The notes below the pieces were generated by a model. The model did not search any database. It saw only the letters and a program-made list of their open reading frames with translations, and was not told where the DNA came from. A DNA stretch of 64,000 nt from Corynebacterium aurimucosum (GTDB lineage: Bacteria > Actinomycetota > Actinomycetes > Mycobacteriales > Mycobacteriaceae), in the NCBI RefSeq assembly GCF_030408555.1, contig NZ_CP047048.1, positions 2,604,001 to 2,668,000 of the forward strand, read 5' to 3'. Positions 46,336 to 54,427 of this stretch are shown here, piece after piece. The first letter of the stretch is position 1. The number at the start of each line of letters is the position of its first letter. Position numbers and translations under genes: made by a program.

Positions 46336-48864
46336 ATGAGCGCGGAGATCTATTCACTTCCCACAACGCCGTTGGTCACCACTGATTTCATCGAACAGGG
46401 CCCCCGGATTTCACTGCGCCGGGGAAGCAACATCCTCATGCTTCAGCTGCCCGCTACCTACCCTGAAGCAGACCTGACGGACCCACGATGGGTGGTCAAG
46501 TCCCATTTCATCGATCGTCCCCATTCGGTGCGCGAATTCGCCACCGAAGAACCGCTGGAAGTCGGCATCCCTGGGCCTTTTACCCGTATCGAGGTCACCC
46601 TGCGCGATGACGAAGAAGATCTCATCGAAACCTTCACCTTCACCGGCATCACTGATGAAGCACCGTTCATCGTCTATGACCGCACGACTCTCATCGCGCC
46701 GCAGGGCACCCTCAAGGGCGCTAAGCCGCTCGGAATCTGGGCCGGCTGGGAAGTAGGCCCGCTGCCGGATCGGGTTGAGGTGCCGCAGAGGGAACCGGTG
46801 GACGTCGCCAAGCACGGCGATTTCGAGTGGGACTTTGACGTCGCCATCCTGCCCAACGCCCGGGGCCTCGACAACGAGCCGGTGTTCACCAAGTCCCCGC
46901 GCGTGCATCTCATCGCGGAAGGGGAGTGGCGCATCGATCTCACCTACGCGCCCCTTGGCGGCGAGCAGGAGGAGATTTCGGAGCAGACCTTCGACGCGGG
47001 CATCGCCGAACCTTTCCCGGGTGACCTCTACGAAGACCCATGGGTGGGCCGCTACAAGGTGTCTCTCTGGCACAACGAAGAGCTTGTCGACGTCCGCTTC
47101 ATCTCCCTCGCCGAGGGCCTTCACATGCGCGCGACCAACGACGGTCCGCGAGGCATGGATTTCCGCATCATCGATGCTCTCGGCGCGCACTCGGCCTTCA
47201 GCTACACGTTGGCTTCCCCGCCGAAGAAGCCCATCGCGTTGGAGAAGGGCCTGCGCACCTTCGAGGACACCGAGGTCTCACGCCGCGAGGTGGTGGCCAG
47301 TGAGGCTGGCTATGAGCTGGAATTCGATGTCTGGCCCGAGGCCCTGTTCAGCCGCGTCAAGCGCATCGGCTTAGAACCCACTGAGCACTCCGATAAGCCG
47401 GTGATTTTTGCCGGGCAGCTCGATCAGGATGACATGTTCACCGTCCACTCACCCCGCCCGCTGCCGCTGGCGAAGTTCGTCACCATCGACGGCCGCCAGA
47501 AGATCAAGGAGCTGGCGCGTACCTCGAAGACGACACAGGCGGTCACCAGCCTCGCCGTCCCCAATGCCGCGCTGGCCAACGCCGTGCGCAAGCAGCCAAC
47601 GGCAGAGCTTTTCCTCATGTGGTCCACGCTGTCCTATGAGGACTACCTGGACTCCCTTCCGGCGGAGGAGCGCGCGGCCCACCAGGCCCGTAGCTTGGAG
47701 CGGCGCATCGTCGAGTACGAGGCTTCCGCGTCCACCAGCCTGATTTATGCAGCACTAGCCACCGTCCGCAAGTCCCCCTTCGTCAGCCGCGGCCTGCTCA
47801 ACGGTGATGAGATTATCATCGAGCAGAATGCAGAACCGCAGGCAGATTTAGTGGGCTGGGCCTGGCCATTGGCCGAGCCCACGGTGGCTCCTACCCAACT
47901 CACGCCCACCGAAGAGGGGTTTGAGCTGCCCGGCGACCTTGCTGAGCAGGGCTCGCTGCTTGTCGATGTCCGCGAGCTCCGCGCCGACTCCAACCTCGCC
48001 GCCCCCGCTCGCCCCTCCAGCGCCTCCATCGTGGTCACACCGGAAGGCTCGCCGGCGGCGCTCGCCTCGAAGGACTGGACCCCGGAGCAGCTCTGGGGCA
48101 CCTTCCGCGCGCTTCACGTGCTCTCGCAGCGCAGCCCGAACCCAAAGCTGCAGGCGATGTTCGACAGCACGATTGATCGCCTCCGCGCCCAACCGGAGGA
48201 CGCGCTCCACGCCCTGGCGCGCACTGGCGTTAGCGTGAACCAGCAGGCCCGCTCGCTCGCGCGCACGCGCTTGTTCCACTCGCCGCTGGAGCCCACCGCC
48301 GAGTCGAGCGCCGATAGCTACCTGGATCTCCTGCTCGATCCTTCCGCCAGCGAGAACGCGGAGCTGAACGCCGTGCGTGAATCCGGCGCCGATGGCCTAA
48401 CCCGCCCGATGCTGCTGAATGCTGCGACCATTCACAGCCCCACGCCGCCCGTCGATGATCTGATGGGGGAGGCCGGCCGCGTCGCCGCGCTGCGCGAGTG
48501 CTTTGCCAACAACGGCGCACTCGATGCGCTGGGCACCATCGAGCACCTGCGCAAGGACGCCACGGCACTGGCCTCGCTGGTGCAGAACGCGGGCGTTGAC
48601 ATGTCCGTCAGCCACACCCTTATCGCGTTAGGCGCCTTTGCCAGCGGAAATACGGCGGATGAGCTCAATGCCGCTGCGTGGATGCCCTACATCTCCTATG
48701 CCTTCGCCTTGGCCTCTCGCGCCGCGGCGAACGACATCATCATGGAAAGCCCGTTGCTCAAGGAGGACATGCCCATGCTTGCCGACGTCCTCCCCCTCGC
48801 CCCCCGCCTCTTCTTCTACGACCTCGTGACCGCGGAGGCGCTCTTCCACAATCGCGACCTATAA
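46336..48864 (+). CDS. large protein of unknown function, 842 residues
   Basis: No family recognised. No signal peptide or membrane helix is apparent. The first 400 residues look like repeated beta-sandwich units (RVHLIAEGEWRIDLTYAPL and GRYKVSLWHNEELVDVRF are examples), and the last 400 are helical and alanine-rich. TATGAT (46323-46328) lies 7 nt before the ATG at 46336, so I chose this leaderless start over the ATG at 46324, which overlaps the -10. Codon use resembles the core genome. It faces the XRE-Fic pair across the double operator. Confidence 0.7.
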   Translation: MSAEIYSLPTTPLVTTDFIEQGPRISLRRGSNILMLQLPATYPEADLTDPRWVVKSHFIDRPHSVREFATEEPLEVGIPGPFTRIEVTLRDDEEDLIETFTFTGITDEAPFIVYDRTTLIAPQGTLKGAKPLGIWAGWEVGPLPDRVEVPQREPVDVAKHGDFEWDFDVAILPNARGLDNEPVFTKSPRVHLIAEGEWRIDLTYAPLGGEQEEISEQTFDAGIAEPFPGDLYEDPWVGRYKVSLWHNEELVDVRFISLAEGLHMRATNDGPRGMDFRIIDALGAHSAFSYTLASPPKKPIALEKGLRTFEDTEVSRREVVASEAGYELEFDVWPEALFSRVKRIGLEPTEHSDKPVIFAGQLDQDDMFTVHSPRPLPLAKFVTIDGRQKIKELARTSKTTQAVTSLAVPNAALANAVRKQPTAELFLMWSTLSYEDYLDSLPAEERAAHQARSLERRIVEYEASASTSLIYAALATVRKSPFVSRGLLNGDEIIIEQNAEPQADLVGWAWPLAEPTVAPTQLTPTEEGFELPGDLAEQGSLLVDVRELRADSNLAAPARPSSASIVVTPEGSPAALASKDWTPEQLWGTFRALHVLSQRSPNPKLQAMFDSTIDRLRAQPEDALHALARTGVSVNQQARSLARTRLFHSPLEPTAESSADSYLDLLLDPSASENAELNAVRESGADGLTRPMLLNAATIHSPTPPVDDLMGEAGRVAALRECFANNGALDALGTIEHLRKDATALASLVQNAGVDMSVSHTLIALGAFASGNTADELNAAAWMPYISYAFALASRAAANDIIMESPLLKEDMPMLADVLPLAPRLFFYDLVTAEALFHNRDL

Positions 48865-48893
48865 CCGCGTGAGGTGTGCCACAATAGGTGAGC

Positions 48894-49544
48894 ATGAAGG
48901 TTATCTCCACGAACGTCGCTGTCCGCCGCCCCGAGCCGCATGGGCGGCACGAGTACACGGGCATCGATAAGCAGCCGCGCCCCTTCCTGGATCTGGAGAT
49001 CCCCGGGCCCAATTATGGTGACGGCTCCGGTGTGGTGGGGGATTCCATTGGGGATCACGCCCACCACGGCGGCGCCGAGAAGGCCGTGTATGCCGTGGCC
49101 CGTGAGGAGCTCGATTACTGGGAGGGCACGCTCAACCGCGTGCTGCGTGATGGCTACTTCGGGGAGAACCTCACCACCGAAGGGATTTCCTGGCCGAATA
49201 TGCTGATCAACCAGCAGATTCAGGTGGGGGAGTGCGTGCTTGAAGTGTCTATCCCGCGCACGCCCTGTGCCACCTTCTCCGGCTGGATGGACGAGCCCGG
49301 TTGGCTCAAGTCCTTCACGGAGCGCGGCGATTGCGGTTCCTACCTGCGCATCATCGAGCCTGGCCGCATCACTCCTGGCGATGAGATCACGCTTATTGGG
49401 CGCCCCGACCATGACATCACCATGGGCATGGCCTTTGCCGCCAAGATGGGGGACAAGGAGCTAGCCCGGCGCGTCGTCGACGCCGGCTGCCTCGCCCCAG
49501 TCCACCACGATCAGCTGGTTAAGCGTCTGCAGCCCCGCGGTTAG
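48894..49544 (+). CDS. MOSC-domain protein (YiiM-like)
   Basis: A 216-residue protein. The MOSC beta-barrel has GDHAHHGGAEKAVYAVAREE (about 53-72), GENLTTEG, and catalytic-type Cys125 in PRTPCATFSG. MOSC proteins bind sulfur carried by molybdenum-cofactor enzymes; YiiM relatives reduce N-hydroxylated compounds with the cofactor. ATG 48894 was chosen over GTG 48888. The end overlaps the next, convergent gene by 26 bp. Confidence 0.85.
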   Translation: MKVISTNVAVRRPEPHGRHEYTGIDKQPRPFLDLEIPGPNYGDGSGVVGDSIGDHAHHGGAEKAVYAVAREELDYWEGTLNRVLRDGYFGENLTTEGISWPNMLINQQIQVGECVLEVSIPRTPCATFSGWMDEPGWLKSFTERGDCGSYLRIIEPGRITPGDEITLIGRPDHDITMGMAFAAKMGDKELARRVVDAGCLAPVHHDQLVKRLQPRG

Positions 49545-51078
49545 CTAGCCATTCATAGGTTGTCGCTTGTGAACCGCGCGTGCCATCCATACGCACGAAT
49601 CGTGCCTTCACCAGTGACTTCAGCGCATATCGGACCTGCGCTCGAGTAAGGTTTGTGGCTGTTTCTATTTCGCCGATAGACAGCGGTTGTGCCGCCGTAC
49701 GCAGCGCCTCCGCTACGCGCGGGGCGTTAACACCCAGGCGTTCCAAGGTCACTGGTGCATCCACTCGTCGTTCCGGGCCGGTGCCTGATTCCTCCTTGCG
49801 TAGTGGCTCCCAGATACGGGCCTCTCCACGAGTGTCCGGCCGCCACATTTTCACCGTAAATTGCACGCCAGAATCTATCAGGTCAGGCTCCGGTAGTCCT
49901 TGCTCTCGCGCGGCATCCAGCATGAGCTGCACGCCGCCGCCTTCGCCCTCAATAACAAAAGAGCCATCGTCTGCTTTGAGATATCGGCACAGTCTATAGA
50001 GCCGCTGGTTAATCTCCTGGCGCGCCAGATCTCTCGACTTGAGCTGTTCAACCGTCAGATCCCGTAGGCCTCCTGGACTGGAGATAACCATCTTGTCCGG
50101 TAATAGGCGGACATCAATCAATTTACCCGCACCCAACGTATTTGGCCCAAGATCACGGTGCACCAATGCATTAGCCACGGCCTCTCGAATGGCCGGAAGG
50201 GGAAGTTCAGGAACTTCCACCATTGATCCGTCCTCTCGATATCGCCGTACGGCGGCTAAACGTTGCCTTACCCATCCCATTACCGAGTTCAACAGCACCG
50301 GAACGGGCCCCTCAAAGGTCTCCAACCCCAACACTCGCCCGTGCTTCGAACCATTTGGTAGCCTTTGCGCCACCGTTACTGCTAAGGAGGGAAAATGCCC
50401 TTGGGGATAGAAACCCAGCGCATACAGGCCAGCAAGCGTCAGCTCTCCAGTCGCGGTCGTCACCGCTAGCGCCCGTAAGACGTCCTCATCTTGAGTAAGT
50501 CCCGATAGTCGCCGATTCTTTTTCCGCGCCTGAACCAAGAAATCTTGCACCACGTCGCTATCTAGGTCTGCAAGGCTCGTGCCTTCCACAATCGTCGTGT
50601 CATAGGACACTGCCTCTTCGGCATGCAGCTTTGCCACGTCCATCATGCGCAGCTCCGAGGCACTCATACGGTAGTCCCCATCAGCCATTCGAAGATACGC
50701 TTCTCCCCTGTAGATAGCAGGCTTATCAATAATCGGAAGACCCGTAACCTCCGCAATCACGACATGCGTGCCATCTATTGCCACACTGTCGGTATGCACT
50801 GTGACTGGAGGGGTGATGGCATGACGCGCCTGCGAGGCCAGAGCAGCCTCCATCTCCGAAGGATTCTCAATGCCAGTGACAATGAATCCTTCCTTCTCAT
50901 TGACACCGAGAATGATAAGGCCGCCACTCGGCATGTTTGCGAACGCGCACAATGTCTGCGGTAGAGAGTCCGGAATGCCCCCTTGAGCGGTTTTGACCTC
51001 GACTGTTGTTGAATCACCGCCGCGCAACTCAAGCTCAGCCAATAGCTCTCTCAGCTGATTCTCGGACCAATTGTTCAC
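49519..51078 (-). CDS. AlbA_2 (Schlafen-type)/GHKL ATPase, second copy in the window
   Basis: A 519-residue protein with the same plan as the gene at 27863 but only distantly similar. AlbA_2 domain: TTVEVKTAQGG (about 24-34) and CAFANMPSGGLIILGVNE (about 44-61). GHKL-type domain: AIREAVANALVHRDL (about 300-314) and GEGGGVQLML. C-terminal winged helix: SIGEIETATNLTRAQVRYAL. It is convergent with, and overlaps, the MOSC gene. The 115 bp before its ATG consist of a phased CAATG/CATTG array, a likely self-binding region. Confidence 0.8.
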   Translation of the reverse strand: MNNWSENQLRELLAELELRGGDSTTVEVKTAQGGIPDSLPQTLCAFANMPSGGLIILGVNEKEGFIVTGIENPSEMEAALASQARHAITPPVTVHTDSVAIDGTHVVIAEVTGLPIIDKPAIYRGEAYLRMADGDYRMSASELRMMDVAKLHAEEAVSYDTTIVEGTSLADLDSDVVQDFLVQARKKNRRLSGLTQDEDVLRALAVTTATGELTLAGLYALGFYPQGHFPSLAVTVAQRLPNGSKHGRVLGLETFEGPVPVLLNSVMGWVRQRLAAVRRYREDGSMVEVPELPLPAIREAVANALVHRDLGPNTLGAGKLIDVRLLPDKMVISSPGGLRDLTVEQLKSRDLARQEINQRLYRLCRYLKADDGSFVIEGEGGGVQLMLDAAREQGLPEPDLIDSGVQFTVKMWRPDTRGEARIWEPLRKEESGTGPERRVDAPVTLERLGVNAPRVAEALRTAAQPLSIGEIETATNLTRAQVRYALKSLVKARFVRMDGTRGSQATTYEWLANRGAADA

Positions 51079-51094
51079 GATGAATACCCGCCCT

Positions 51095-51192
51095 CAATGT
51101 TAACAATGACGGCTCAATGCTAACTTCATTCCTCTTCAATGACAAGAGTTCTCATTGATCTTCCCATTGAGGTGTCATTGACATTCTCATTG
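51095..51192. promoter_or_regulatory. phased CAATG/CATTG array before the second AlbA_2 gene
   Basis: CAATG at 51095, 51104, 51115 and 51137, then the complement CATTG at 51153, 51165, 51176 and 51188. Spacings on the right are 12, 11 and 12 bp and on the left 9, 11 and 22 bp. Motif orientation flips near 51145, giving overall dyad symmetry. The array ends 17 bp from the ATG (minus strand), so it should overlap the promoter. Confidence 0.8.
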
Positions 51193-51251
51193 AGGCCAAA
51201 TTATGGCCCTGAAACCCCGTATGTTTAAGCTTTATCTAGCGCATAAACCGC

Positions 51252-51288
51252 AATGAGTGGTTGGATAAGAGTTATCCAACCACTCATT
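51252..51288. repeat. 37-bp perfect palindrome
   Basis: AATGAGTGGTTGGATAA (51252-51268) and TTATCCAACCACTCATT (51272-51288) are perfectly complementary 17-bp arms around GAG. It lies in the gap between the phased array and the broken fic gene. It could be a terminator, an operator or an element end; no long T-run follows. Confidence 0.75.
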
Positions 51289-51355
51289 TGCTGTCTGACG
51301 AATGGATAGCCTCTACAAGCCTCACTACGTTACCGAGAGCTGGATCCCCGAATCA

Positions 51356-51398
51356 GGCTCCGGCATTCCCCGGCGCAATAAGGCCGGAGGCCCTTTTT
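51356..51398 (+). terminator. hairpin with T-run before the broken fic gene
   Basis: GGCTCCGGC (51356-51364) pairs with GCCGGAGGCC (51383-51392) with one bulge, followed by CTTTTT. It is a good factor-independent terminator on the plus strand, but no intact plus-strand gene precedes it, so its gene may have been lost. Confidence 0.65.
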
Positions 51399-51432
51399 AG
51401 GTCTATGTCCCTGACCATCTTGTAAGTAAGGC

Positions 51433-52105
51433 ATGGAGTTTTCCCCAGAGCTCACCAGCCGGGCAGCACGTATCGAGCGAGAGATCTTGGATCTCAACCG
51501 TCATGCTGCTTCTGGCCAGTTGGAATCTGTGGCCCGCTTACTCATGCGTTCTGAGGCGATTTCTTCCTCACGCATTGAAGGTATTGCGCCCAACGTCGAC
51601 AAGGTTGTCCTCGCGGAACTCGCCCAAAAGGAGGAAGTCCGCGGCTTTAAGGAAAGCGCGGAAGAGGTTGCGCGTAACCTCACCGTTCTGTGTTCCATTG
51701 AGAAGAGCTTTGCCACCGAACCAACATCTCCATCGGCCTTCTTGAAAAGCTCCAAAGAGAGTTGATGGGGGAGAAGGGCTCTATCCCCACTGGTCTCCGC
51801 ACTATTCAAAACTGGATTGGTGGAAGTAACCACACACTCTTTGGGGCCGAGTTCATCCCAGCGCCCCCACGTCTAGTCCATGACCTCGTAGACGACTTAT
51901 GTCTTTACCTCGATGGCGCTTCGCACGGTGCTCTTATCCAAGCCGCGATTGCTCACGCTCAATTCAAAACGATTCACCCATTTGCAGATGGCAACGGCCG
52001 TGTGGACCGTGCTCTCATTCATGGGATTCTTCTGCGTCGCGGACCTACTGAATACACCATTCTGCCGGTAAGCCTCGTCCTCGATACGTGGTCCAAATCG
52101 AAAGC
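51433..52105 (+). pseudogene. broken fic gene
   Basis: Two frames together give a Fic protein of the longer Fic_N type. The first has SSSRIEGIAPNVDKVV (inhibitory motif SxxxEG) and runs to a frameshift near 51720. The second continues ISIGLLEKLQRELM and contains an intact catalytic motif HPFADGNGR at about 51976-52002. After LPVSLVLDTWSK (about 52100) homology stops and unrelated sequence follows, so the C-terminal third is lost. The active site survives but no complete protein can be made. No antitoxin partner is evident beside it. Confidence 0.78.
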
Positions 52106-52147
52106 TACCTGCCTTTTCGCACCATCAAGCGTGGTAAAATCCTCACC

Positions 52148-52738
52148 ATGGAGCGCACGTATAAGTGGGAGCATGTCGAGACTCCCCTCATCCGGAACGA
52201 GGCCGCAGTTCATTTTTTAGGAGCCGGTTTGACCGCTTCCGGAGTGCAATACGGCGATGGATACAAGGCCACGTGGGAGCTGCGCGCCGCGGAGAACTGG
52301 GTGACCGAACGTGTGTCGGTGAACGTTGAAGGCGACGGATGGGGGCGAAGCCTCGAGCTGTTTAGGTCCGAGCAAGGCGTGTGGTCGGCGGAAACCAATG
52401 AAGAGGGCGCCCAGCCTGAAGATCTGCCCTCCCCCGGTATCATCCAGTCAGCCGACCTGAAAGCCGCACTCGATTGCGATCTCGGTCTGTGCCCTCTCAC
52501 CAACACAATGCCTATTCGTCGCTTGACGCTGCTTGAGACTCAGGTCCCGAAAACGCAGCTGATCATGGCTTGGATTGATATACCGTCCCTCCAGGTGATC
52601 GCATCAGACCAGTACTACAGCTCCGTCGATGCTGAAACTGTCCGATACAAAAGCGGAACACGGGGAGTCGACGTCGAGTTGGAGGTCGACGGTGACGGCG
52701 TGGTCGTACACTACCCTGATCTCGCACGGCGGGTCTGA
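52148..52738 (+). CDS. putative glycolipid-binding domain protein
   Basis: A 196-residue protein. YKWEHVETPLIRNEAAVHFL at the N-terminus, then repeated beta strands (YKATWELRAAENWVTERVSV) and RYKSGTRGVDVELEVDGDG near the end, fit the putative glycolipid-binding family (DUF1089). TAAAAT (52135-52140) lies 7 nt before the ATG, so it is probably leaderless; the longer open frame upstream belongs to the broken fic region. Function unknown. Confidence 0.7.
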   Translation: MERTYKWEHVETPLIRNEAAVHFLGAGLTASGVQYGDGYKATWELRAAENWVTERVSVNVEGDGWGRSLELFRSEQGVWSAETNEEGAQPEDLPSPGIIQSADLKAALDCDLGLCPLTNTMPIRRLTLLETQVPKTQLIMAWIDIPSLQVIASDQYYSSVDAETVRYKSGTRGVDVELEVDGDGVVVHYPDLARRV

Positions 52739-52769
52739 TCCGGAAACAACTCTAACTAAGCTGGGCGGT

Positions 52770-53214
52770 ATGAACGACCTGACCATCGCGCCTGGCCCAG
52801 GGATCCCCGGGGGTCTGGTCATCGTCGCCGCCGACCTGACGGAGCGGTTCGCGAAGTCGTCGGGACCAGGCGGCCAAGGCGTCAATACTACGGACAGCAA
52901 TGTGCAGCTTTCCGTCGATATCGCTACGTGCTCATCGCTTTCCGACGCCCAGCGTCGCCGCGTCCTCCACAACCACGAGCACCGCCTAGACGGCACCGTC
53001 CTTACCGTTACCGCATCGACCCAGCAATTGCAGGTACGCAACCGCGCCGAGGCACGCGAACGCATGGCCGCCCTCTTGCGCGAGGCGCTCGCTCCGCCTC
53101 CTCCCCCCGCGGCGCAGGACCAAGCCGACGCGGAGCTCGGTGCGACGCCGTCTCGAAGCGAAAAAGCGGCGCTCGGAACTCAAGTCCACGCGACGGCGGC
53201 CCCAAATTCCCTAG
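52770..53214 (+). pseudogene. arfB: frameshifted arfB (YaeJ-type ribosome rescue hydrolase)
   Basis: ArfB frees stalled ribosomes by hydrolysing peptidyl-tRNA. The catalytic loop SSGPGGQGVNTTDSNV (GGQ, about 30-45) is intact. The frame then runs into CCCCCC at 53104-53109. With one C fewer it would read PRRRTKPTRSS followed by RRRLEAKKRRSELK, the basic ArfB tail that inserts into the mRNA channel, ending at TAG 53212-53214. As given, the tail is replaced by an unrelated sequence that runs on to 53453. This may be a true mutation, a phase-variable tract or a sequencing error. Confidence 0.78.
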
Positions 53215-53268
53215 TTCGAACCATCCGCATGCATATCCTCACGCTGACGGACCTGGTTCGGGTAACCG

Positions 53269-53577
53269 CTACGCTGAGACAGCTTGGACCGGTTGAATCC
53301 GCTCGATTTCCGAGAGGATCTTGTCTTCCGCCACGTCCAAGTCATATTGAGCCTGTAACCCGAGCCAGAACTGGGGGCTCATCTCGAAAAACTTCGCTAG
53401 ACGAAGGGCCGTGTCAGCGGTTACAGCGCGCTTACCGTGAACAATTTCGTTGATCCGGCGGGGCGGAACGCCGATGGAGACGGCGAGCTTGTGCTGGGTG
53501 ATCCCCATTCCTTTGAGGAAGTCCTCCATGAGGATCTCACCGGGGTGAACCGGAGGGAGCTTGTCAGTGGTAGTCAA
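53269..53577 (-). CDS. higA: HigA-type antitoxin
   Basis: A 102-residue HTH protein: PPVHPGEILMEDFLKGMGIT, then SIGVPPRRINEIVHGKRAVT (recognition helix region) and FWLGLQAQYDLDVAE, all HigA hallmarks. The true start is TTG 53575-53577: AGGAGG lies 9 nt before it, and it gives the usual TTTDKLPPVHPG N-terminus. The longer open frame from 53697 is a by-product of the deleted toxin gene. It overlaps the end of the higB remnant by 14 nt, the normal coupling. Confidence 0.85.
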   Translation of the reverse strand: MTTTDKLPPVHPGEILMEDFLKGMGITQHKLAVSIGVPPRRINEIVHGKRAVTADTALRLAKFFEMSPQFWLGLQAQYDLDVAEDKILSEIERIQPVQAVSA

Positions 53578-53697
53578 CGATCTCAACCTCCTCTGGCCCC
53601 GCCGATCACCTTTCAACGCCTCGAGCCGGTTTCCCGGGGGAATCCGCTCTCGATTCCACAGACGCTCAGTGTCCTTGTCAGCGAACGACTGGATCAT
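53564..53697 (-). pseudogene. higB: internally deleted higB toxin
   Basis: Starts MIQSFADKDTERLWNRER, the normal HigB N-terminus, jumps to IPPGNRLEALKGDRRG from the middle of the protein, and ends in another frame with GPEEVEIVDYH, the normal C-terminus, and TGA at 53564-53566. At 134 bp it is about half the usual length, and the core RNase residues are missing. The toxin is dead while its antitoxin, ribosome-binding site and coupling remain. Confidence 0.82.
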
Positions 53698-54067
53698 GCT
53701 TCACCTTATCCCCCATAACGCGAAGCGTCAATAACGCTGTGCGTTAAATTTGAACTCCACGGTATGTAGTTGCAAAGTTACTTTCTCGTTAGCCTGCAAC
53801 AATCAGAAAACTGTAATTACGTCAGCACACAGAGAACATATGGGCGCATGGAAACACGTAAAGGTTGTGCGGGATGGCGTGGACGTCAACGTGAAGATTC
53901 TGGAGAACCTCGCCGCGCACGTCGCTCCCGCGTTGGGTGGCAGCCGAACCACAAAGGACCAGTCATCTGCTATCCCATCGACTAATTCCTGCAGGTCGCA
54001 GGACCTTCGCGTAACCGTCAGTTCAGTGCATTTTGAATAGTTCAGCACACGTTGTACTGTTCAGCAC
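53698..54067. other. 370-bp region between higB remnant and cmtR
   Basis: Short overlapping frames between 53750 and 54040 show no family features, and I do not call a gene. The right end holds the cmtR promoter and operators. Confidence 0.5.
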
Positions 54068-54068
54068 A
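54022..54068 (+). promoter_or_regulatory. cmtR promoter with three repeated operator half-sites
   Basis: TTCAGTGCA (54022-54030), TTCAGCACA (54041-54049) and TTCAGCACA (54060-54068) are direct repeats with 19-bp spacing. TTGAAT (54033) and TACTGT (54055-54060) form a -35/-10 pair with 16-bp spacing, and TACTGT ends 7 nt before the ATG at 54068. The repeats overlap both promoter elements, as expected for ArsR/CmtR repression. Confidence 0.68.
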
Positions 54069-54427
54069 TGCTGACTATTGCTTCACGCCTCGACGTTATG
54101 AACCGGCTCGGCCGGGCCATGGCTGATCCGACGCGTTCCCGAATCCTGATGACCCTACTCGACGGTCCGGGCTACCCGGCCGAGATTTCGCAAAGCTTGG
54201 ATCTGACTCGCTCGAACGTCTCGAACCACCTGTCCTGCCTACGCGATTGCGGCATCGTCGTCGCTGAGCCGGAGGGCCGTAAGACCCGCTACGAAATTGC
54301 CGATCCGCACCTCGCGGCGGCGCTCGAAGCGCTGGTCAACGCGACGCTGGCCGTCGACGAGAATGCCCCCTGCATCGACAATGAGTGCTCGGTGCCCGGC
54401 TGCGGCGAGAAAGGAACGGACGCATGA
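54068..54427 (+). CDS. cmtR: CmtR-type ArsR-family metal sensor
   Basis: A 119-residue winged-helix repressor. SNVSNHLSCLRDCGIVVAEP holds Cys57 and Cys61, and Cys102 is in NAPCIDNEC; these three positions are the cadmium/lead ligands of M. tuberculosis CmtR. Cys107 and Cys112 are extra. Metal binding should release it from the operator repeats upstream. Its stop overlaps the start of the efflux ATPase gene (ATGA), so both are made together. Base use differs somewhat from the core genes, consistent with acquisition as a metal-resistance unit. Confidence 0.9.
   Translation: MLTIASRLDVMNRLGRAMADPTRSRILMTLLDGPGYPAEISQSLDLTRSNVSNHLSCLRDCGIVVAEPEGRKTRYEIADPHLAAALEALVNATLAVDENAPCIDNECSVPGCGEKGTDA

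Noticed and set aside
53578..53697. HigA with a 40-residue N-terminal extension
   Set aside because: The extra residues are the start and middle of HigB plus out-of-frame sequence; the true HigA start is the TTG at 53577.
53750..54040. Open frame of 96 codons before cmtR
   Set aside because: Composition is unlike a protein, several frames overlap, there is no ribosome-binding site, and its right end covers the cmtR operator repeats.
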